Shown here: positions 22,178-33,465 of the stretch, piece after piece
Numbering within the stretch: position 1 is the first letter of the stretch
How the letters are laid out: each line of letters opens with the position of its first letter
Source of the DNA: Balaenoptera acutorostrata
Taxonomy: Eukaryota > Chordata > Mammalia > Artiodactyla > Balaenopteridae
Length of the DNA stretch: 64,000 bases
Reading direction: 5' to 3'
Assembly (NCBI RefSeq): GCF_949987535.1
Contig: NC_080071.1
Location: 26,186,236-26,250,235, forward strand
Made by a program: the position numbers and the translations under genes
Notes under the pieces: model-generated
Seen by the model: only the letters and a program-made list of their open reading frames with translations
Database searches by the model: none
What the model was told of the DNA's origin: nothing

Positions 22178-23330
22178 AAGACTGACTCTACCCATTTGAG
22201 TAACAAACGATATTCTTTAACCTGATACTAAAATGGACTCCAAAATTAGAAAACTAAAAAGAAATTCCCAAAATTTCACTAATTTAACTAATTTATATAC
22301 GTTAGAAAAAATAACCAAAGAATTTTAATAATCTAGACCTAGAAGCCATAAAAAAATTCAACAAATTAAAATTCGAACACCAGGCACAGATTGAGAGAAT
22401 ATGTGTACAACACATTTAAGAGAGGACTAATACTCAGAATATACAAAGAGTTCTTAAAAATTAACAGAAAAAATAAATACCTCCCAAAATAAAAATGAAC
22501 CAAAAGGCAGATATGAACACACAATTCACATACACATGAACAAACATATTACACCACTGAATATAAAAACTTGAAAAAAATATTCAGTCTCACTAGTAAC
22601 CAAAAGAAACATACATTAAAATAAGGCATTTTCACTACTGGACAAATATTTTAAATATTGATCATGTCAACTGCTGGCACAAGTGTTAGGAAGAAAGTGG
22701 TACTGTCAGACATAAAAGAAAGTAGAATAAATGGGAATAGACTTTAAGGAATGAAATCTGGCAGCATCTATAAAAACCTTGAGAAGCCACGCCTTTTGAT
22801 ATAACTACTCCTTTCCTGATTCTCTAGACTAACTAGCATAAACATTAGAAAGGCATCTGGAAGAATGTTCACTGTATCACTGCTTACAAGAGAAAAATTT
22901 GGAAACAATTGATGTATTGAAAATGGTTACATATTAATAAAATATATTGCATTCAGTCTATGGACTAGTAGGTAGCAACTGACAGAACTAACATACGGAT
23001 TAACAAAAAAGATGGCAAAAACATAATGTTGAATTTTTTTAACTATAGAGCAATAATTTAGTATGACCCCATTTGTGTAAAAAACAAAGAAAACACCTAT
23101 ACTTTCACATATACACATGTGTCAGTAAACCCATAAGCAAAAAAAAAACCTAAAAGAATCCATGCCAAATTTTTAACAATCTTGATCTCTAGGGAAGAAA
23201 GTGAGATTGAGGAGACCTGTGATCGCGAAGTGGTTATTTTTAATGTATTTATTTTTTTTATAATATTTATAGTTCATGTACTATTCATGTAAAACTTAAA
23301 ATGTAAAGAGCTATAAGATTATTCAAGTTA

Positions 23331-23930
23331 AAGTTCAAGTACTTAGTAAAAGTAGAGTGTCATGAGCTCTGACTGCTCAAATATTGACAAGGACTCCTTA
23401 AGAATACTTACTACACTCCTTACTTCTGAGCAATTATCTCTGGTATTAGCATTTAATGCATTCTATGATATGTTACCCATTTCTTTAAAATATATTGTAT
23501 TTAGGAAGTACACGTTACTTATAACAATCAGTAAATATCAGAATTATCTGTGAGGTCATCTGTAACTTAGTACCCAGGAATCCTTTTTAAACGCCTCTGG
23601 TCAAATGGTCATTTAGCACACCTTGAAAACCTCTAACTGTGTATAGAAAGATAATAACTGCTGTGTGCTTATAACTTTGTACCCCTGTACCCATCAGGTT
23701 CCCAGCAGGTTCTTATTAACTATTGGCTAAATGAAGGAGTGCTCTAGTTGTTAGGTTAGAACTTTCTTCCCTGAATTTCCTGTCTGCCTCTCCCCTCAAG
23801 CAAGTGCAACAACTCCATTTTAAAGCGAAAATATGTAATATGAGCCCCCAAATATATTTTTACAGACATACCCATGTCTTGCACATGTTCTACCTTCCTT
23901 GTTTCCAATTAAATTAGAAAATGGTCCTTT
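23331..23930. other. Unannotated sequence
   Basis: No repeat family was recognised in about 600 bp. A 63-codon frame at 23,362 has no support. Confidence 0.45.
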
Positions 23931-23934
23931 CTAT

Positions 23935-24415
23935 CCTTGGCAGGCTGAATAATGCTCTCCTCCATCAAAAAAGAAAAGAAGTCCACATCCTAATCCCCGG
24001 AATCTGTGGCTCTGTATATATTAGCTTACATGATAAAAAGGGCTTTGCAGATGTGATTAAGTTAAAGATCTTGATAACCGAAGATCATCCTGAATTATAC
24101 AGGTGGTCTCAAGATATTCACAAGGGTCCTTACAAGGCGAAGGTAGGGAGGGTCAGCGTCAGAAAAAGTGATGTGCCAACGGAAACAGAAATAAAGATGT
24201 AAAAACAGAAGCAGGGGTCAGTGATGTGGGACCAAGAGCCAGACGCTAGAGAAGGCAAGTAGATGGAGTCTCCAGAAGGAAAAAGGCTGACACCTTGATT
24301 TTAGCCCAATGACCTGGTTTCAGATTTCCGAAATTGTAAGATAATAAATGTGTCTTGTTTTGAGCTACTAATTTTTGCTGTAGTTTGTTACAGCAACAAT
24401 AGGAAACTAATACGT
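23935..24415 (+). mobile_element. Solo LTR of the MLT1 (MaLR, ERVL-related) group, plus strand
   Basis: Characteristic MLT1 blocks appear in order: 'ggcaggctgaataatg' at the left end, 'gtccacatcctaatccccgg', 'gggctttgcagatgtgatta', 'cctgaattatacaggtggtc', 'gacaccttgattttagccca', 'gtaagataataaatgtgtct' (poly(A) signal region) and the right end 'aggaaactaatacg'. No internal retroviral sequence adjoins either side, so it is a solo LTR. The 93-codon frame at 23,921-24,202 lies within it and is not a gene. Confidence 0.93.
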
Positions 24416-24765
24416 CCCCCTTTCTCTCCAGTTTCCTAGGAGCCTTATGTTATGCTCTTTTCTTTCTTCTGTATATTTAATTTTTTTTCAACCAGATTTC
24501 TCTCACTGGCTTTTAAACATACTGAAGCCCCTAGATTTAAAAATAAAAGATACTAAAATTTCTCTCCAGCTAAAATATCATTTTTTCTTTTACCAACCAA
24601 CTTCTCCAACTATAATCTAAGGCTTCTACTCTGCAGGACTTAATCCAACCCTCTTACCAATGATCTCCTTGAAGTTAAGTAAAATGAACATTTTCATCCT
24701 TCTTTCTATTTGCCCTTCAGCATATGTGAACATTCTTGGCTAGCTTCTCTCTGTTGACTCTCATT
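24416..24765. other. Unannotated pyrimidine-rich sequence
   Basis: Nothing recognised with confidence. It may be a decayed 5' extension of the following L2. Confidence 0.4.
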
Positions 24766-24769
24766 TGGC

Positions 24770-25230
24770 CAGCTCACTCTGTCCAAAAACTTCAATCACC
24801 ACCATATAAGCAGACGCCCACATACTCACATCTCCTGCTCCGATATCTCTGTGAAGCAACAGACTCATGTATTTAATTGGCTATTTGATATCCCCATTTG
24901 GATGACTCAAATGCACCTTAAACTCAAAAAGTCCAAATCAAACTCACAATGTCACCATCTGACACCCAAATCTGGTCTTCTTCTAGTGTTTCTAGCTCAG
25001 TGAATGGCACTACCATCCATCTATTCAGCTGCAACAGCCAGAAATTTGGTCGTAATTTTGGACATGCCTCATTGTTCACACCTCATATCCATTCTATCAC
25101 CAAGTCTTGCTAATTTTACTTTGCAAATATCTCCAAAATCAATCCACTTATTTTCTTCTCTTATAGTTCATTCTAGGAATTAAGCGGAAGCTTCAGATCT
25201 CCACACACCTCCTCTTCCACACTGTTATCA
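24770..25230 (+). repeat. L2 reverse-transcriptase 3' region, plus strand
   Basis: 'tgatatccccatttggatga', 'caccttaaactcaaaaagtc', 'ttggtcgtaattttggacat' and 'ctatcaccaagtcttgct' then 'aaaatcaatccact' align in order with L2 'gacatctccacttggatgtc', 'catctcaaacttaacatgtc', 'ttggagtcatccttgact' and 'caatccatcagcaaatcctg'. The coding frame is lost. Confidence 0.75.
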
Positions 25231-25880
25231 TAATAGCTAATAGGAGAATACAGAACTTTATGTCCTGGTAGAAAGATTCTCCCTCCTTACAGTTTCACCA
25301 TGAGTATCTGTCTGAGAGTCCCTCAAAATAATCTCCTTATGCACTTTTCCCTGTTTACGTCAGCTACTCCAAGCCCAGAACTCCCAGGTCATCCATCCTC
25401 AGTCCCCATATTCTCTGGATCAGTACATCACCTCCTTGTCACCCCACACTTTCCCAACTGCTGAAATCCTTTTACTATGCCTCTGGATCTCACAATTAAT
25501 CATGAACAAAATCCCACAAAATTTAATCTCTTCCCTCAACTTTGCCTTCATTCTAACGGAACTCTCACTATCACTGAAGATCACTGTTCCACACTTCTCG
25601 TGGCCCAGAGGTGGGCAGAGGTTCTTCTTGATCCTCATTGTTATTTTTAGACATATCTTCCTTCCTCTTTTCTAAATTTGCCTAGCTTTAAATCTTCTAC
25701 CATTAAACTATACCACCCATTATTCCTCTTTGTGGCAGTTGTCTTTGGTCATCTCAGATACTCTCATGAATGCACTGAGGTTATCCATCCAATCAGAGAC
25801 TACAGTGAACAGCCTCAGGAAGAAGGCGACTTCTTTAAAACTTCTTCAATTTTTATACTCAATGTCCAACATCTGATTTA
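25231..25880. other. Unclassified pyrimidine-rich sequence
   Basis: It may continue the L2 on its 3' side, since 'cctcctcttccacactgtta' and 'tcccaactgctgaaatcctt' have the style of L2. No convincing motif order was found. Frames at 25,436-25,675 and 25,678-25,881 are unsupported. Confidence 0.4.
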
Positions 25881-25884
25881 AAAA

Positions 25885-27110
25885 ATCAACTGGCATACAA
25901 AAAAAACAGGGCAGGGGGAGAGAGGAGGAAACACCATACAAAAAGATCCAGATATTGGATCAGATATGGACTTCAAAATAATTGTAAATAATGTGTTCAA
26001 GAAAATAAATGACAAAATGGAGAATTCACAAAAGAACTCAGATCTATAAAAATAAATAAAATAGATATTCTAGAAGTGTAAAGTACAATAATAAAACAAA
26101 AAACTCAAAATATGGCTTTAATAGCAGGTTGGATATAGCCAAAGAGAAGATTAGTGAACTGGAATATCACAGTAAAAACATTCAATTGATATAAGAAGAG
26201 CAAAGAGAAAGGAAAAAAGAGCAAAAGGTATATATGAGGCAAAGAAAAAAGATCATGAGGTCAGCAGAGAAAGAACTGGGAAAAAACAATATTTAAATAA
26301 CTTTCTTCATATGGTCAAGATACTCCAAAACTGAGGAACGCCATTAAGTCAAAAAACTAAGAAGCACTACACATGCCAAGCAGATAAATATTTTAAAATA
26401 ATAATAATAACTAGGTTCACCTAAAGACAAAGGGAAATCTTAGAAGCAGCCTGAGACAGCAAACTATCTTTGAAAAATCAGTAATAAGATTGACAGATAA
26501 TGTTTTAACAGAAATGATAGAAGTCAGAATACAATGAAAAGACAACTGTAAAATGTTAATAGAAAGTAAAGCCAATCTAGCATGTTACACCCAGTGAAAA
26601 TACCCTTCAAAACAGAGACACAGAAAGAAAACCAGAGATAATCTGTCACTAGCAGAACAGCTTTAAAATAAGTATAAGAGGGAATTCTTCAGGCAAAAGA
26701 AAATTGATTCCAGATTTTTTTTTAATGCAGAATGCAAGGAAGAGCAATGAAAAAGGTAAATATACTGGTAATTCAAAATGAATTTTGAATAAACATATTA
26801 ATGCCTTATTAAGTTTAAAATATGTGTAGAATTAAAATATATGACAACATTAACACAAAGGATGGAAGGGCAATAATAGAGTCAACTGGTCTGAGTAGTG
26901 ATAACAGTACCACTTCAAGGAGTCAAGGATGCATGTTACAAAGTCTAGGATAATCACAAAAGGAATAGTAAAATAGTGTAAACCTACAAGCTAATAGAGT
27001 GAAATAGTTAAATAATTTTAAAATACTTCATTAGTCCAAAAGAAGGCAGGAAACAAAAAATAAGGAACATAAAATAGGACAAATAGTAAAATGTAAATGT
27101 AAAAAACATT
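25885..27110 (+). repeat. Ancient L1M fragment, plus strand
   Basis: The A-rich strand contains 'agattagtgaactggaatat', 'acctaaagacaaagggaaat', 'cttagaagcagcctgagaca' and 'gggaattcttcaggcaaaag'. These correspond to old L1 blocks such as 'aaagacaaagagaaaatctt' and 'gaagcagcaagaga' and 'gggagttcttcaagctgaaa'. All reading frames are gone. Confidence 0.7.
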
Positions 27111-27650
27111 AAAATTGACATAATTTCTTAATAGATTTTCTGACTGTAAACATTCTAGATAAATTCAATAAAGTGGAGCTTTTCTTATTTGAGGGAGTTT
27201 CCTTCTTTACTGGTGCTGAAAATCATACTTGTTTTGCCTCCCTGTGAATATACATGATTAGGTGACCTCATATGCACTTATGCATTATAATCAATTCTAT
27301 ATTAGTACCCAGAGTTTGAAATGAATTACACTGAATTCAATTTATAAACTATGAAAGGTTTAACCCAATTTCAATTTCCATCATATTTTTATTTTAAATA
27401 AGAATTTTTTATTCAGCCCAATAATAAAAGAATTTTTTTCTATCTATGAATTGTAACTTAGGTATGCTCTGCAATGAGATGAACTGACATTTACAAAACT
27501 ATTACTAATACTAATGTTGTGATATTAGGTTTAAAGTTAATCCTAATTTTCTTAGGGCACTTAAATGCACTCAAAAGCTTCCTTTAAAAAGTGAAACCAC
27601 GTATTACCACATCTCTGGGTTATGCTGAGAGACTCAAAGGAAGACAACCT
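27111..27650. other. Unannotated sequence
   Basis: No recognised family or exon. Confidence 0.45.
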
Positions 27651-27654
27651 ATTT

Positions 27655-28175
27655 TTGAACCCCAACTCTACCACTTGGTAGTGTGACCTTTTTTTATTCT
27701 TGAAGTCACAGGTTATAACTTTTTTTTTTTTGGTAAATGTATTTATTTATTTATTTTTGGCTGCGTTGGGTCTTCGTTGCTGCGCACGGGCTTTCTCTAG
27801 TTGCAGTGAACAGGGGCTACTCTTTGTTGCGGTGCACGGGCTTCTCATTGCGGTGGCTTCTCTTGTCGTGGAGCACGGTCTCTAGGTCCGTGAGCTTCAG
27901 TAGTTGTGGCACGCGGGCTTCAGTAGTTGTGGCTTGTGGCTCTAAAGTGCAGGCTCAGTGGTTGCGGCGCTTGGGCTTAGCAGCCCCGCGGCACGTGGGA
28001 TCTTCCCAGACCATGGCTCGAACAGTTGTCCCCTGCATTGGCAGGCAGATTCTCAACCACTGAGCCACCAGGGAAGCCCTGATAGTGTGATCTTGAACAA
28101 GCTATTTCTCAGTGCCTCAGTTTCCTTATAATAAGAGTATATGAAAATATTATACATATTAGCTGCTATTATGTG
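27655..28175 (+). repeat. MIR SINE split by a younger SINE
   Basis: 27,660-27,690 reads 'ccccaactctaccacttggt' then 'agtgtgacctt', the MIR core. After the inserted SINE it resumes at 28,081 with 'gatagtgtgatcttgaacaa' and 'gcctcagtttccttataata'. The two halves join in register, and part of the core is repeated as the SINE's target-site duplication. Confidence 0.85.
27691..28080 (-). mobile_element. CHR-type SINE, minus strand, with extra sequence beyond its tail
   Basis: The right end is the reversed head 'ccactgagccaccagggaag'. The left end of the body is 'tttggctgcgttgggtcttc' followed by the reversed (AAAT)n tail and a T run (27,720-27,731). The target-site duplication is GGTAGTGTGACCTT (27,677-27,690) and GATAGTGTGATCTT (28,081-28,094), with two mismatches. 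Between the tail and the left copy lie about 30 nt ending in a second T run (see Part 2). The divergence of the body suggests an older copy. Confidence 0.92.
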
Positions 28176-28189
28176 TTGTTGTTAATACT

Positions 28190-28325
28190 GTTAGCATTAA
28201 GTTGGAAGACTTGAGTTTTGGTCCCAGGTCCTCTACCAACTCTCAGAGCATCTATCTTTCTCTGCAAAGTGAGGTAGTTGTACAAAATGGTCTTTAAGTA
28301 TTTTTCCATTTACAAGGGGGAAAAA
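28190..28325 (+). repeat. Second MIR-like fragment, plus strand
   Basis: 'gaagacttgagttttggtcc', 'ctctaccaactctcagagca' and 'gcaaagtgaggtagttgtac' then 'aaaatggtctttaa' parallel the MIR 5' half and 3' end. Divergence is high. Confidence 0.5.
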
Positions 28326-29185
28326 ACTAACACAAACTTGAAAACACACTCATTTCCTGAAAGAAACAAAAATATTTGTATGTTATCAGAGGGATGATTA
28401 GATGTAAGTCCCTACAATTTAAAAGTTCTTTCCAGAAGACTTAAGTGTTTTCCTCTTAAGTACTGTCATCATCGCAAAAATTCAGAGGAATATGTTGACT
28501 TGCCACAAATCAAGGCCACCCTGCTGACTGAAGACAGAAAATTATAGCTGCTCTTTCATTATAAGTCACACATAACAAATTACCATGTAATGTCTTGCTC
28601 TACTCCGCTTCTTCACAGCCATTAAGAAACTGCTAGTGCATTTATAAAAGTTACATACTTATTTACAGGGAATGCTGCTACTTAAAGAATAAGATACTTC
28701 ATATCTTCAATTTCATCAGTGGAAAAGAAGTTAGAAGAGAGGATGCATTTTGAAATAGAACTCAACTCTCAGCAGATTTATTATGGTCAATCCCAAGCAA
28801 CAAGTCAGTTTATTTCCAAACTATGTCCACAGGCAAAACAAGTTAGATGGTATAAGAAATTTCATTAAAATGCACAATATTTTCAGTCACAAGCAGTATT
28901 ATATCTGATTTTCAGTTTTCTTCATAAAGACTCTTAAAAGGAGAAGGATTAAAAGCTGAGTAAATATTTCCCAAATATCTGACCGTATTCCTGTCTCATT
29001 AGCAAGTGCTTATAGCTATTTATAAAAATCAAGAAGTGATCATATAAATGATTTTTTTTAAATCTCTAATCAAAATAGTCAACAAGGCACAATTTTGGTC
29101 ACCAGTCAGCTCCATCAAAAAACAAAACAAAATAAAACAATCTCCAAATCTATCTTCCTCCATGTAAAACATTACAATGCAGCAT
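28326..29185. other. Unannotated sequence
   Basis: No repeat or exon recognised in about 860 bp. Confidence 0.45.
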
Positions 29186-29189
29186 TACT

Positions 29190-29760
29190 ATAATGCATCC
29201 ATTCATTTAATCATTCAACCATATTTACCAAGCACAGGTTACAAAAGAGGCATCGTTAGACCTTAGTAAATCACAGATGAATATGATGTAGTTTCTACCT
29301 AAAGTCACTTCAGTGCAGTATGTTAGGTGCTATAAGAGATGTACAATTTCTGTGCTTCGGGCCATATAGAGAAAGAGTTGCAGAGATTGCCAGAGGCTTG
29401 GCAAAGGAAGAAGCTCTGGAGTTGGACCGTAAAAGAGAAGGATTTCACTAGAATAAATAGGAGGCAGGGAGAATTCTAGGCAAAGGGAACAGCATGGGAT
29501 AGATTTGGGAAACAGAATAATGTATTTTAATTAGAATGAGTATGTAGAGAATAGTAGGATATAAGATTGGAAAGTTTCACTGGAGCCAGTGTTTTGGACA
29601 ACTTGAAAATTAAGTTTAAGAACTTGATGTTAACTTTGTAGGCAATGGGGATCCAATGAAGATTTTTAAGGAGTGGTGACATGACCAGAGCTCTTCTTCT
29701 GGGAAGATTAATCTGGCAGGCGTTCATCAGCTGAATCCATACAGAAATACTATAGATCCC
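29190..29760 (-). repeat. L2 with 3' terminus and reverse-transcriptase remnant, minus strand
   Basis: The 3' end is at the left: 'ccattcatttaatcattcaa' and 'taccaagcacaggtta'. To the right, 'attctaggcaaagggaacag' and 'caatggggatccaatgaaga' and 'aggagtggtgacatgaccag' follow the reversed L2 coding region. A minus-strand frame at 29,527-29,727 translates with L2-like residues (PLLKNLHWIPIAYKV), the carboxy-terminal end of the CR1-clade reverse transcriptase. It lacks the catalytic palm, so this is a dead fragment. Confidence 0.85.
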
Positions 29761-30094
29761 ACAGCTTTCTTGTATAGACTTCTACCTTATAACAAACGGG
29801 GTCGCCTTGTTATTTAACATTCTATCTCCCATTTCAACATATACTTTGACTCTTGTCTCTGTATTTGCCATATAACACAGCTACGGTATCCAAAGAAGCC
29901 TTCAGAAATGAGCCAGTGCTACCTTGAGGAAGACCAGAGTCATGTCCAATAACCTTCATGCTAAAAACAGCCCAGACATCACTTTAAGAGCCAGAAGTCT
30001 ATATTTAGATTCAAGTGCCTTGATCAAAACGATAAGCTCAGAGGAACAAGGCATCTGCAGGAGAAAAAATAATTACCATTTTGGGTACTAGCCT
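29761..30094. other. Unannotated sequence
   Basis: No recognised repeat or exon. Confidence 0.4.
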
Positions 30095-30220
30095 CCTGGG
30101 GATTATAATTTCCACTTTATAATAATGCAATTGATGATCAAAGATGTTAGAGGTTAACTAGCTCAAAACCACAAGGCTGACATAATGCTTGGCAAAATTT
30201 GAGCCCAGAAGGGAAAAACA
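30095..30220 (-). repeat. MIR SINE fragment, minus strand
   Basis: 'ggttaactagctcaaaacca' followed by 'caaggctgacataatgcttg' and 'gcaaaatttgagcccagaag' is the reversed MIR core, equivalent to 'gttaagtaacttgcccaagg', 'tcacacagctag' and 'gattcgaacccag'. Confidence 0.6.
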
Positions 30221-33200
30221 GAAGAGAGAAAATAATGAAACACGTAATGTTCTCTTAGCTGAAGAAAAGACTGTGAACTTGAGATTAAATGAACCTACCA
30301 AGTACAGAGCAGGAATAGTGGGGTTTTTAAGACAATTTTTAAACATATTTTAGTGAAATATCATAACCCCAACAATAAGAGAAATAGTCCATGCTTTGAA
30401 TATACCACTAGTCTACCACAATAGATTAATATATTCAAAGTTCTGAGAGTAAAATTATTTTGAACTTAGAATTCTATACCTAGCCAAATAGTTAAACAAG
30501 AGTGAGGGTCAAAGGAAGACATCCTTAAAAACAGGGCACCTTTCGCTATTAATTATAGATGAATACCCTTTCTGTTTCAGGTGTGGTGCCAGGCATTCAT
30601 TATTTCAGGTGAACTACTCTGTCCAAGACAGTTTTTCTACATGAAAGAGTTTTCTTACAGTTAATAAAAAATTTTAGTTTATTGGAACACCGTATTCCCC
30701 AAACAGGCTTAACTCCAATATGTCTATAAATGAGGTATTTTTTAATACTAGGATTGACACAATAATGTAATATTGTTTATATGTACCAACTCTCATACCA
30801 CAGACAGACAAATAACAAATAACTAATGACAATAAAGAAAAGGAAGGAAGGAGACCCAGGGAGTCAGTAAGTTGAAATTCCAACAAATAATTCAAGGCAA
30901 ATATCTTTACTCATTTTTATTTTCTCCAATTCAGAGTCTGCTAACCTTCCTGAAGAGAAACTCTATTTAGGATTATCTTCCAAAGTTTCATTCTAGATAT
31001 CAGGACCGACTGTGAAGAAAACTGTACTTGACATAAAAGTTTTCTCATACAAAATGGGGGTACCATGGAATCGCTGCAGACAACACTAGAAGGAGGTGAG
31101 CTCACGAAGGAGCTCTTCAGAGATGGTGTTTGTCATGGCAACTTCTGATATAAACATCCAGTTCCAGAGACAGTCCGTGCATTTGTTTAGGACTTTGCTC
31201 CTACTCATTGCAACCCTTCCACGTTAGAACCACAGGGGTCACCAAAATATTTCGGAAGCCAAATGAAATGGTCAACTTCTCATCAGTTGTTAACAGATAA
31301 ATCTGTTTCCGATCTTCACAAACCTTCTGTAGGTAACAGGATTTAATCATAGAGCCATCTTTTAAAATATTACGCCACATGGAGAAACGACTTTATTATT
31401 TAAATGATTCATTTAACGGTTTTACAAAGATAAGAGAACTAACGACAATGCCCAGCCAAGGGTAGGAAAGAAATGCAGAAACGTTGCCAATGTACCTCAT
31501 CTTAACAGCAGCATCCTTATGTTCTCTCAGTAAACTCTCCTGAGCAGATTGAGTAGAACTACTGAATTAAATAAGGGCCAAAGAATTTCTCGACTCAAAT
31601 CAACAGACCATCTGGTCTGCTATGCTGTTTCTGCCAGTGGTCACAGCAGAAACTTTGAGAAAGCAAATGTGGACATCATTATAGAGTTGTATGTAGGTGG
31701 AGAGAGAAAAGTATTCTTAACTTTTAAGTAATTGTGAGAGAATATGCATTTTCTTGACTGCAAGTTCAAATATTTATGAGGTGTGACTATGTGATAATGA
31801 TCCTGATTTAACAAATATACCAGAACATATAGATGCGGCAAATGAGTGAAATCCTCACAAGTTATTCAGGTAGATCTCATCACGTGGCGCTTCATTCTAA
31901 ATTGTCTAAAATAAACCTATATTTTTATTTTCAGCCACCTTTATCCACGAGACAGTTTATTAAGAAGGGACCATTATTTTCTGGCATAAATGGGGAGGAG
32001 TTGTAAGCTATTTTAAGTAACATGGTTCTAAAGTGAATGCGGTAGTTTTGAATGTTCAGTTTGCTGCTGGGAAAGCTATTTTGAGAAGAAGATGGTTTCT
32101 GTTTAAACCTCCCAGACATGTTTATTAAAATTCCCAATTCAGATAGATCATTCCAAAAATTTTTTCTGAATAGCATTCATTTAATGGTACATATTAGTTG
32201 CATGACAAAATTGATGAGGTAGAATTGCACTTTTGGTAGGTTGAATGTATGCATCACAGTACATAGAGGGTCTTTGCTGGAGTCAGTGTGTACATTTTAC
32301 AGTCACTGTATTCCACTGCTATTTATAGTGATTTATGGTTATTGTGTTTTTGCTTTCACAATACTGTCCTACTAGGATGTATTCAGTTCAAATTACAACT
32401 ATAATAATACCCTGCCCTTGGAAAAAAATACTATCCTAGTTAAAATATTCTACTTTGCAATTCCAAAGAAAATGTCACAGAAAAAGTTTTAGACATCCTA
32501 TACCCTTATCCTAACAATGTTCTTTTCCACAAGCAATTTTCACATTCTTCCTAAGAAATACCAAGGTGTTCAGGTCAAGCAAGAAACTCAGAGCCTCATG
32601 AACTTCTTCATGTATTTCCTAGTTTGAGTGTTCACATCATTCTCCAGAATTGATTCAAAACAACATTTTGCTAATTCTCAAAATCAAACAGTCTAAAGGA
32701 ATTAAGATCAGTCACCAGTGGGAATGGTTAAAAGATTGTTATAAATCTCTAAAAGCAAGTCAGTTGTTACAAACTTTTGAGCAGTAACACCATCACGAGA
32801 ATCAATGTCATCTCATTCAAGATAAATCAGTGTTTATCTTGAATGAGACTACACTCATTCAGATGTATCAATTCCAGAATAAAATAAATTAATTGCATGA
32901 CCTTAAGCCACACCCAAATGAAGATAAATCCAATAGTTTGGAGGCGGACAAAACAACAAAACTATTATTTAGATTATAATCTAATGCAAATTGACATTTA
33001 ATTTATGCTCTATATATAGCACCCAGGCATTGGATGAATCCTACAAGACTATACATGTCTTTTCTAGAGTATTATTTCATCTGAACCTATGGTTGAAACT
33101 ACTTTTATAGTGCTTTGTAGAAGTCATTTCACTTTTTTTAAACAAAAAAGACATAATCATATTCTGCAATATATGAAAAGAAAATATCCAATCCATTATT

Positions 33201-33435
33201 TTGGTATTACAAGTGCTCTAAATGTACAACTGCACTGGTTCTATTCTAATGCATATTTGTAAAACTGCCACTTGATTTATTTTGTAAACAGCTACAACAC
33301 GTATGTAATAACACGACAATACTTGGCTATAATCCTATGTCAATTATGCAGTTTGTTAACCCAGTACAATTATTTGGCCTAACGAATGTCTATCAGCCCT
33401 AGAAAATTGCTTTCAGTTCTAATATTAAGCTGATG
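30221..33435. other. Repeat-poor AT-rich sequence of about 3.2 kb
   Basis: No LINE, SINE, LTR or DNA transposon could be recognised. 31,040-31,540 has somewhat higher GC and looks like unique sequence on both strands; no coding frame longer than about 80 codons spans it. The inverted repeat at 32,811-32,848 lies here. Confidence 0.4.
32811..32848. repeat. Perfect 16-bp inverted repeat with 6-nt loop
   Basis: The left arm TCTCATTCAAGATAAA (32,811-32,826) is the exact reverse complement of the right arm (32,833-32,848), with loop TCAGTG. A third copy of the arm end, CTCATTCA, follows about 6 nt later, so the right arm's TGAATGAG could alternatively pair with it. Confidence 0.95.
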
Positions 33436-33441
33436 AGAAAT

Positions 33442-33465
33442 AATACATAGAAATTTCTATGTATT
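33442..33465. repeat. Perfect 24-bp palindrome without spacer
   Basis: The half-site AATACATAGAAA is followed immediately by its exact reverse complement. Confidence 0.95.

Larger units (their letters stand above)
18930..23330 (+). repeat. Ancient L1 (L1M or HAL1 type), interrupted by three SINEs
   Basis: Long A-rich plus-strand sequence follows the order of an L1. 'caataaatgttagagggcca' at about 19,470 resembles the ORF2 start region. A decayed ORF2 lies at 20,450-21,650, with 'gatctgatctttgg' and 'tggatgaaattgataattct'. 22,390-22,620 resembles the ORF2 carboxy-terminal region ('gtctcactagtaaccaaaag'). 22,850-23,310 resembles a late ORF2 to 3' UTR region ('gttcactgtatcactgctta', 'gtatgaccccatttgtgtaa', 'tttatagttcatgtactatt'). 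All frames are broken. Whether it is one element or several old fragments cannot be settled by eye. Confidence 0.6.

Noticed and set aside
23921..24202. 93-codon plus-strand frame
   Set aside because: It lies within the MLT1 LTR, which does not encode protein.
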